Part shown: positions 1 to 3,840 of the stretch, in pieces
How positions within the stretch are numbered: position 1 is the first letter of the stretch
How the letters are laid out: each line of letters begins with the position of its first letter
Source of the DNA: JBBQVO01 sp038211505
GTDB taxonomy: Bacteria > Chloroflexota > Dehalococcoidia > DSTF01 > JACRBR01
Length of the DNA: 5,332 bases
Direction: 5' to 3'
Assembly (NCBI GenBank): GCA_038211505.1
Contig: JBBQVO010000216.1
Span: forward strand, 1 to 5,332
Notes under the pieces: generated by a model
What the model saw: the letters and a program-made list of their open reading frames with translations, nothing else
Told to the model about the DNA's origin: nothing
The model's database searches: none
Made by a program: the position numbers and the translations under genes

Positions 1-149
1 GCCTTCACCTTCTGACTGCTGTCCTGCGTTTTCGACGCTGCTCCACTCGCATGCATCTCCGACGCCCCATCCGTCGGAATCTCGCGTGACTCCGAAACGA
101 ATGCCATCGGGCTGTCGTCGACAATCTCGCCTGCCGGTCGCCTCTCCAT
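1..149 (-). CDS. 5' end of an unrecognised gene, cut by the window edge
   Basis: The minus strand has an ATG at 149-147 preceded by AAGGAG (161-156) with a 6-base spacer, the best ribosome binding site in the window. An in-frame TGA lies a few codons upstream, so the start is well fixed. The frame stays open for 49 codons to the edge. The visible N-terminus begins MERRPAGEIVDD and is hydrophilic, rich in Ser, Ala, Glu and Asp, with no signal peptide, membrane segment or recognisable domain. It looks like a disordered N-terminal tail. Third-position GC is about 71 percent, lower than DinB next door. The gene is divergent from DinB. I do not recognise it, and a 49-codon open frame in GC-rich DNA is weak evidence alone; the ribosome binding site carries the call. 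Confidence 0.5.
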   Translation of the reverse strand, partial: MERRPAGEIVDDSPMAFVSESREIPTDGASEMHASGAASKTQDSSQKVK

Positions 150-155
150 CGCCGT

Positions 156-161
156 CTCCTT
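156..161 (-). promoter_or_regulatory. Strong Shine-Dalgarno site of the left-edge gene
   Basis: AAGGAG on the minus strand, 6 bases before the ATG at 149. It decides the start of the partial gene at the left edge. The divergent gap 150-285 should hold promoters for both this gene and DinB, but I see no convincing -35/-10 pair in it. Confidence 0.55.
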
Positions 162-285
162 TCAGTTCGCAGTCGACGTCGTCCGCCGATCGCTCTATCA
201 TCTTTCGCAGTACATCGAACAGCTCGTCGCACACCGTAAAGTGATGCCGCGCCCGTATATCACCATCGCATCAGGATTCGACCGC

Positions 286-798
286 ATGACCGCACCGATC
301 CTCCCCGAAGCCCTCGCCGTGCTCGCGTCAACGCCCGTCGTCCTGCGCGCGCTCCTCGCCAGCCACGACGCCGCGACGATCGAGTCGCCGAACGCCGACG
401 GCTGGTCGACGAAGGACGTCGTCGCCCACATCCTCGATGCGGAAGGGATCGCCTTCGCCGACCGCATGCAGGCGATCCTCGATCGCGACAGACCCTACAT
501 AACGTCAATCGACCCGCCGGCGCGTCTCGACGCCCTCGGCTACCGCACCCGCACCCTCGCCGACCTCCTCGCCGATCTCGAACGTCAGCGTGCAGAGCAC
601 ATCGTCTGGCTACGCGCGCTAACTCCGGCGCAACTCGGCCGCGCCGGTGAGCACGATCACGCCGGCGAGATCACCGTCGCCGACATCGCCCACCAGTGGG
701 CCTACCATGATCTCCAGCATCTACAACAGATCGCCCAGATGCTTCAGTCGCCCCTCGTCACCCGCATGGGCAACACCCGCAAGTTCTACGACGTCTGA
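286..798 (+). CDS. DinB-like (DinB_2 type) putative metal-dependent protein
   Basis: The 170-residue product fits the DinB/YfiT-like four-helix-bundle superfamily in length and pattern. Visible hallmarks are W40 followed by a helix with VVAHILDAE (H48) and, late in the protein, HQWAYHDLQH (H136, H141, H145) followed by QQIAQ. H48, H141 and H145 are the expected three-histidine metal site of the family. Members include thiol-dependent S-transferases (bacillithiol or mycothiol linked) and damage-induced proteins, but the substrate cannot be read from sequence. It is cytosolic: no signal peptide or membrane segment is seen. The ATG at 286 is chosen because AGGA (273-276) lies 9 bases upstream. 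An in-frame GTG at 241 and ATG at 244 would add 14-15 residues not typical of the family and lack a clear ribosome binding site. Third-position GC is about 90 percent. It is probably a single-gene unit, as a long gap follows. Confidence 0.88.
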   Translation: MTAPILPEALAVLASTPVVLRALLASHDAATIESPNADGWSTKDVVAHILDAEGIAFADRMQAILDRDRPYITSIDPPARLDALGYRTRTLADLLADLERQRAEHIVWLRALTPAQLGRAGEHDHAGEITVADIAHQWAYHDLQHLQQIAQMLQSPLVTRMGNTRKFYDV

Positions 799-850
799 TC
801 TCAACTCGGAAGTAGAGGCGGCCCCGCGTCGCCGTCGTAGACCCACTTCA

Positions 851-862
851 GAGGGGCCCCTC
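851..862. repeat. Perfect 12-base palindrome
   Basis: GAGGGGCCCCTC reads the same on both strands. It lies 53 bases after the DinB stop codon. It has no loop and no T run, so a terminator role is doubtful. It could be a protein-binding palindrome or chance in GC-rich DNA. Confidence 0.35.
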
Positions 863-977
863 GTCGGCCAAAGCCGCCGCAGGCAGTTCGTCATCCAATG
901 CATCGATTGGCGTCATGCGTAAAGTGGGCGTTCGCCGAACGTCGGCCGCTCACTGTCGCCGACTCCCGAGGTCGTAG

Positions 978-999
978 GGACGCAGCTTTAGCTCCGTCC
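978..999. repeat. Inverted repeat, REP-like hairpin
   Basis: Arms 978-987 (GGACGCAGCT) and 990-999 (AGCTCCGTCC) pair at 9 of 10 positions around a TT loop, with one C-C mismatch. Short hairpins with this GGGACGCAGC text resemble dispersed intergenic palindromes of environmental bacteria. There is no T tract after it. Confidence 0.5.
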
Positions 1000-1029
1000 T
1001 CGTCGGGCCGCGCACACCCCGATCAGTAC

Positions 1030-1073
1030 GGACAGGTCTTCTCGCAGAGTCGCCGCAGGAGACAGACCTGTCC
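1030..1073. repeat. Long inverted repeat with a 10-base perfect outer stem
   Basis: GGACAGGTCT (1030-1039) is the exact reverse complement of AGACCTGTCC (1064-1073). The stem can extend by four more pairs (1040-1043 with 1059-1062) if C1063 is bulged out, giving a 14-pair stem around a 15-base loop. It is too long and exact to be chance in a 44-base stretch. It may be a dispersed palindromic element or a structured leader RNA element; no T run follows either arm. Confidence 0.6.
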
Positions 1074-1130
1074 CTGTCGAAACGCGATGACCGCCGCGTC
1101 AAGTGCGGCAGCGCCATAACACAACACGTA

Positions 1131-1152
1131 GCGCGGGCTTTCCAGCCCGCGC
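1131..1152. repeat. Perfect 9-base stem hairpin, REP-like
   Basis: GCGCGGGCT (1131-1139) and AGCCCGCGC (1144-1152) pair fully around a TTCC loop. The GCGGGCT-TTCC-AGCCCGC form is a familiar dispersed intergenic palindrome type in environmental GC-rich genomes. Followed by GGGTTCACC, not a T tract, so it is probably not a simple terminator. Confidence 0.6.
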
Positions 1153-1200
1153 GGGTTCACCGCACCGCCGCCATCGCCTCACCACCGGTGCCTGCCATGA

Positions 1201-1227
1201 CCAATCACCAACCTCCAATCACCAACC
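1201..1227 (+). repeat. CA-rich 13-base direct repeat
   Basis: CCAATCACCAACC occurs at 1201-1213 and again at 1215-1227, separated by one T, and degenerates into further ACCA-rich text to about 1240. It sits 60-86 bases before the nitronate monooxygenase start. Similar ACCAAC text recurs at 3800-3836. This is intergenic low-complexity sequence, not protein coding. Confidence 0.6.
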
Positions 1228-1259
1228 ACCAGGCACCAACGCTACACTCCCCCCAACGA

Positions 1260-1282
1260 CCTCTGTGTCTCTGTGGTGAAAT
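1260..1282 (+). repeat. CT/GT tandem motif directly before the start codon
   Basis: CTCTGTG occurs at 1261-1267 and again at 1269-1275, followed by GTGAAAT. This text, whose other strand reads CACCACAGAGACACAGAG, is one I know as a recurrent intergenic sequence in many uncultured bacterial genomes. It ends 4 bases before the ATG at 1287 and supplies the only ribosome-binding-like sequence there (GGTGA, 1275-1279). Confidence 0.5.
1275..1279 (+). promoter_or_regulatory. Weak Shine-Dalgarno-like GGTGA for the nitronate monooxygenase
   Basis: GGTGA lies 7 bases before the ATG at 1287, a proper distance, and supports that start over the in-frame ATG at 1188. The site lies inside the CT/GT repeat motif rather than in unique sequence. 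Confidence 0.45.
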
Positions 1283-1286
1283 CAAA

Positions 1287-2255
1287 ATGCCAATCCACAC
1301 CCCCCTCTGCGACCTCCTCCACATCGACATCCCGATCGGCAACGCCGGCATGGCTGGTGGCACCGCCGGCCCCGCGCTCGCCGCCGCCGTCGCCAACGCC
1401 GGCGGACTCGGCGGGCTCGGCGGCATCAGCCGGCGCGGCCCCGACGGCCTGCGCGACGACATTCGCCGCACCCGCGAGCTCACCGCGAAGCCGTTCAGTG
1501 TCAATCTCTGGGTGCACCTGCTTGCCGCCGCACCCGCATTCCTCGACGTCTGCGTCGAAGAGCGCGTCCCGTCGATCACCCTGAGCTTTGGCGATGCGTC
1601 GCCGTACGTCGATCGCGCGAAGAGCGTCGGCATCATCGTCCTGCATCAGGTGCAGACCGTCGCCGGCGCGAAGCAGGCCGCCGCCGCCGGCGTCGATGCG
1701 ATCATCGCCCAGGGCGGCGAGGCCGGCGGTCACACCGGCAGCGTCTCCACCGTCGCCCTCGTCCCGCAGACCGTCGACATCGCCGGTGCCATCCCGGTGA
1801 TCGCCGCCGGCGGCATCGCCGATGGCCGCGGCCTCGTCGCCATGCTCGCCCTCGGCGCCCAGGGCATGATCATGGGCACCCGCTTCGTGATGGCCGAAGA
1901 GGCGACGCCGTCCGCGCACAACCACCGGGAGCGCATCCTCGCCGCCACCGCCGACGACACGATCTTCACCGACGTCTTCGACATCGTCGACGGCATGACC
2001 TGGCCCGAAGGCATCCACGGCCGCAGCATCACCACCGACTTCGCGAAAGAATGGCACAGCCGAGAACAAGCCCTAACCGCCGCCAGAACCAACATTCGCG
2101 CCGAATCCCCAACCCCCAGCGAAGCCCCCGAGCGAGCGCACAGCGCCTACGCCGGCCAATCCGCCGGCCTCGTGCACGACGTGAAACCGGCCGCCGAGAT
2201 CATCCAATCCATCATGGTGGAGGCAGATGATGTGTTGCGCCGGTTGTCCGCATGA
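1287..2255 (+). CDS. Nitronate monooxygenase / 2-nitropropane dioxygenase-like FMN protein
   Basis: The 322-residue product is a TIM-barrel FMN enzyme of the nitronate monooxygenase family, which oxidises alkyl nitronates such as propionate 3-nitronate with oxygen; FabK-type enoyl-ACP reductases are relatives. Visible motifs in order: N-terminal IPIGNAGMAGGTAGPALAAAV (about 15-35), FSVNLWV (70-76), LSFGD (99-103), AQGGEAGGHTG (141-151) with the expected catalytic H149, IPVIAAGGIADGRG (169-182) and ALGAQGMIMGTRF (188-200), the last two binding the FMN phosphate. The AGGH motif favours true nitronate monooxygenase over FabK. The length fits the family. ATG 1287 is chosen because family homology begins there; the 33 residues added by an ATG at 1188 translate repeats. 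It is cytosolic. Third-position GC is about 90 percent early on. The stop overlaps the next gene by 4 bases (ATGA). The substrate in vivo is unknown, and detoxification of nitro compounds is an inference. Confidence 0.9.
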   Translation: MPIHTPLCDLLHIDIPIGNAGMAGGTAGPALAAAVANAGGLGGLGGISRRGPDGLRDDIRRTRELTAKPFSVNLWVHLLAAAPAFLDVCVEERVPSITLSFGDASPYVDRAKSVGIIVLHQVQTVAGAKQAAAAGVDAIIAQGGEAGGHTGSVSTVALVPQTVDIAGAIPVIAAGGIADGRGLVAMLALGAQGMIMGTRFVMAEEATPSAHNHRERILAATADDTIFTDVFDIVDGMTWPEGIHGRSITTDFAKEWHSREQALTAARTNIRAESPTPSEAPERAHSAYAGQSAGLVHDVKPAAEIIQSIMVEADDVLRRLSA

Positions 2256-2779
2256 TGAAGTGGTTTGGACGTCGCGAGAAGACGGAAAAGAAACCGCGTT
2301 CGTCGGATCACGCATCAAGCGATCAGCGACCTGATCTGCGCGGACAGATATTTTCGACGTCTGCCGAAGATCTGAGACTGTCGCCGACCGCGGACCACCC
2401 GCACGTTTGGGGCGCGTTGATGGAGTTCGGGCTACCGAACGGGGTCGCCACGATCGTGGCAATCGCTGACGGGACGGTGAGCATGTACACATCGACCGGT
2501 GGCGGCGTGATTGGCGCGGGCGCGCACGAGAAGGTCAGAGCTGCTGCGTCCGCATACTTGGCAACGGCCGAGCAAATGTACTCGCTCTTCAAGCTGACTG
2601 AGGTCTTCCCGTTGGCACGTGAGGGCATGGTGACCTTTTACCTGCTTGCGTTCGACGGACGACGAATTGCCGAGGCGTCCGACGATGAATTAAGAACCGG
2701 GCGGCACGCGTTATCGGAGCTCTACGAGAATGGCCAGCGCGTGATCACCGCGATGCGGGAGACTAGCACGCTTGGCTGA
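2252..2779 (+). CDS. Hypothetical protein, 175 residues, coupled to the preceding gene
   Basis: The ATG overlaps the stop of the nitronate monooxygenase gene (ATGA), and no good ribosome binding site precedes it, so translational coupling is likely. An ATG at 2255 is an equal alternative. Residues 1-45 are basic and hydrophilic (MMKWFGRREKTEKK), probably a flexible tail. From about W53 there is one compact alpha/beta domain: WGALMEFGLPNGVATIVAIADGT (53-75), SMYTSTGGGVIGAG (77-90) with H92, then VFPLAREGMVTFYLLAFDG (118-136) and GQRVITAMRE (161-170). This pattern resembles a conserved uncharacterised family seen in several phyla, but I can name no function. There is no membrane segment or signal peptide. 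Third-position GC is about 52 percent in the first 42 codons against about 90 percent in the upstream gene, which suggests different ancestry despite the overlap. It converges on the immunity-like gene at 3044. Confidence 0.8.
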   Translation: MMKWFGRREKTEKKPRSSDHASSDQRPDLRGQIFSTSAEDLRLSPTADHPHVWGALMEFGLPNGVATIVAIADGTVSMYTSTGGGVIGAGAHEKVRAAASAYLATAEQMYSLFKLTEVFPLAREGMVTFYLLAFDGRRIAEASDDELRTGRHALSELYENGQRVITAMRETSTLG

Positions 2780-3028
2780 TGCCAGCGCGCCGAGCCTGAC
2801 TACGATACGAGATGGAGCGGCGATAACGTCGATCCGCCCGTACGGCCAGTCGGCGAACGTGGCATAGCCGCCCTCGGCTGTGCGTCCGAGGCAGCCGGAC
2901 AGAAGCGGCCCGCCCGCCGTACTTACCTCGATTGTCGCGTGCGAGGGCGCTTGCGTGTCTTGCGCTGATATCAGAGGCGGATCAGGTGTTGTTGAAACTG
3001 CGCCAAAGTTAGGAGCGCGGGTTTGTCT
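2780..3028 (-). pseudogene. Possible start-less coding remnant
   Basis: On the minus strand one frame is open from a TGA at 3031-3029 through this gap, and continues to a TAA at 2713-2711 antisense to the 175-residue gene. It contains no ATG, GTG or TTG. Part of it reads like real protein: ATIEVSTAGGPLLSG, then GGYATFADWPYGRIDV, then SRIVVRLG, a pattern of short beta strands. It is in the same frame as the WapI-like gene just upstream, beyond two stop codons. It may be the remains of a third gene of the leftward cluster, or just a chance open frame in GC-rich DNA. Otherwise this convergent gap holds only the short hairpins at 2872-2897. Confidence 0.25.
2872..2897. other. Two overlapping, mutually exclusive short stems in the convergent gap
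   Basis: CCTCGG (2872-2877) can pair with CCGAGG (2886-2891), while CGGCTG (2875-2880) can pair with CAGCCG (2892-2897). The stems share bases and cannot form together. Lying between two converging genes, they could help end transcription from either side, but neither is followed by a T tract and 6-base stems arise easily by chance here. Confidence 0.2.
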
Positions 3029-3043
3029 TCATCGCGGCCGGTC

Positions 3044-3502
3044 TCAGGTTCGAATCGGAAACGCGACAAGATATCCGTTCAGCGCGTCAGCAAACGCAAC
3101 CACCGCACCCTCGTCAAGGCCGAATTCGACAATCGCCGGATCGTTTATCGGATCGACATCAGGGGGCGCGAATTCGTGCGCGAGCCGGACGCGGAGATCG
3201 TGCCGTGCGCCATGCGTCTCTGCATCGATAGCTAGGCATGGCTCAAGCCCGTGCCACCGAAATTGCGTCGACTCACGTGCGGCCAGCGATTTCAGCCCGT
3301 CGACGAGTGATTCGAGTTCAAACGTCAAGATCGCAGGATCGCGTCTGCTCCAGCGGCGGGTTCCGTCTGATACATCCAACTGGACGATCAGCCAGTTCGC
3401 ATCCCAGCGCTCGTCGTGGATGTCGGGGAATTGATAGCCAACAACCTCAATGGCAACGCATCGACCAAGTCCGTCGTCCAGCCTTGCCACAGTAGAAGCC
3501 AT
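3044..3502 (-). CDS. WapI-type immunity-like protein
   Basis: The 152-residue product has the layout I associate with the WapI family of immunity proteins, which neutralise polymorphic or contact-dependent toxins in the cytosol: GYQFPD (22-27), WDANWLIVQLDV (33-44), a DP pair (55-56) followed by LTFELESL (59-66), GLEPCL (85-90), LRVRLAHEFAPP (103-114), and a terminal YLVAFPIRT. Length fits a single-domain immunity protein. The ATG at 3502-3500 overlaps the TGA of the preceding gene (TGATG) with no clear ribosome binding site, so translation is probably coupled; a TTG one codon earlier is less likely. Third-position GC is about 58 percent in the first 45 codons, unlike the flanking core-like genes. 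No toxin gene is visible within the window. The family call is from memory of the sequence pattern and needs a profile search; the coding call is firmer. Confidence 0.72.
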   Translation of the reverse strand: MASTVARLDDGLGRCVAIEVVGYQFPDIHDERWDANWLIVQLDVSDGTRRWSRRDPAILTFELESLVDGLKSLAARESTQFRWHGLEPCLAIDAETHGARHDLRVRLAHEFAPPDVDPINDPAIVEFGLDEGAVVAFADALNGYLVAFPIRT

Positions 3503-3780
3503 CAACCAGTAGCCCGCTGCTTCACGGGCGGGGCAACCAACTTGTGCTCGGCCAGATATCCAGCAACATCCCGCCGTAGATCGTCCTCGGCCAGTCCCTG
3601 AGCCATATCGTAGATCCGGACCTGAATGAACCCGGACAGCAACGCCTCGGGAGTACCGGTCTCATCGAGTTCGACCCACTCATCGACGTGGTCATGAAGC
3701 AGGCCGTCGATCGCGGCCAGCTTTACGCGTCCTAGTATGTAATCGTTCGCCATCGCGACGAGTTCATCTGCGAGAGTCAT
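3502..3780 (-). CDS. Small helical hypothetical protein, 92 residues
   Basis: The ATG at 3780-3778 is preceded by GAGGGGG (3794-3788) with a 7-base spacer, so the start is well supported; an upstream in-frame start at 3816 would translate the low-complexity leader. The product starts MTLADELVAMANDYILGRV and looks all-helical: an amphipathic helix at 1-27, an acidic stretch around DEWVELDETG (33-42), then ALLSGFIQVRIYDMAQGLAEDDLRRDVAGYLAEHK (46-80) and a short Pro/Lys/Arg tail. No membrane segment or signal peptide is seen. I do not recognise a named family. It ends on the start codon of the WapI-like gene, so the two are made together and may act together as partners. Third-position GC is about 69 percent in the first 51 codons. 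It follows the VWA gene by about 60 bases on the same strand and may share its transcript. Confidence 0.75.
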   Translation of the reverse strand: MTLADELVAMANDYILGRVKLAAIDGLLHDHVDEWVELDETGTPEALLSGFIQVRIYDMAQGLAEDDLRRDVAGYLAEHKLVAPPVKQRATG

Positions 3781-3787
3781 GAATCGG

Positions 3788-3794
3788 CCCCCTC
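3788..3794 (-). promoter_or_regulatory. Shine-Dalgarno site of the 92-residue protein gene
   Basis: GAGGGGG on the minus strand, 7 bases before the ATG at 3780. It fixes the start and shows that this small gene is translated independently, while the following gene depends on the stop-start overlap. Confidence 0.6.
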
Positions 3795-3799
3795 GGTCG

Positions 3800-3836
3800 C
3801 AACCCCCAACGACCAACGACTACCGACCAACCCCCA
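3800..3836 (+). repeat. CA-rich short direct repeats
   Basis: CAACCCCCA occurs at 3800-3808 and 3828-3836, and GACCAAC at 3811-3817 and 3825-3831. The minus strand reads as GTTGGTCG-rich text. It fills nearly the whole gap between the VWA stop codon and the ribosome binding site of the small gene and resembles the CA-rich repeat at 1201-1227. Confidence 0.5.
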
Positions 3837-3840
3837 CGCG

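Larger units (their letters stand above)
799..1286 (+). other. Gene-free gap with palindromes and short repeats
   Basis: No convincing gene was found in any frame here: the open frames lack ribosome binding sites and family-like sequence. The gap instead holds a perfect 12-base palindrome (851-862), three hairpins (978-999, 1030-1073, 1131-1152), a CA-rich direct repeat (1201-1227) and a CT/GT-rich tandem motif (1260-1282). None of the hairpins is followed by a run of T, so none is a textbook intrinsic terminator. The promoter of the nitronate monooxygenase gene must lie in or upstream of this gap, but I cannot place it. The density of unrelated palindromes suggests that dispersed REP-like sequences have accumulated here. 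Confidence 0.6.

Noticed and set aside
5..232. Minus-strand Arg-rich open frame of 75 codons
   Set aside because: The translation is almost all Arg and Thr and has no ribosome binding site. The overlapping frame starting at 149 has a strong one.
241..285. Upstream GTG/ATG start for the DinB gene
   Set aside because: It lacks a ribosome binding site and adds residues outside the usual family length, whereas AGGA precedes the ATG at 286.
851..1152. Hairpins as intrinsic terminators of the DinB transcript
   Set aside because: None of them is followed by a T tract on either strand.
1201..1240. Possible CRISPR or tandem-repeat array
   Set aside because: There are only two 13-base copies with a 1-base separation and no spacers, so it is low-complexity sequence.
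1242..2069. Minus-strand open frame of 275 codons
   Set aside because: It is the antisense of the nitronate monooxygenase gene and is dominated by Gly, Asp and Ala, with no recognisable domain.
3047..3056. GGTTCGAATC, which looks like the T-loop of a tRNA
   Set aside because: The flanking bases do not form the 5-pair T stem (G-G clash next to the first pair), there is no acceptor or anticodon arm, and it lies inside the 3' end of the WapI-like gene.
2880..3434. Plus-strand open frame of 184 codons
   Set aside because: It is antisense to the WapI-like gene, has a low-complexity Ser/Arg-rich translation and no ribosome binding site. The minus-strand frame has family-like sequence.
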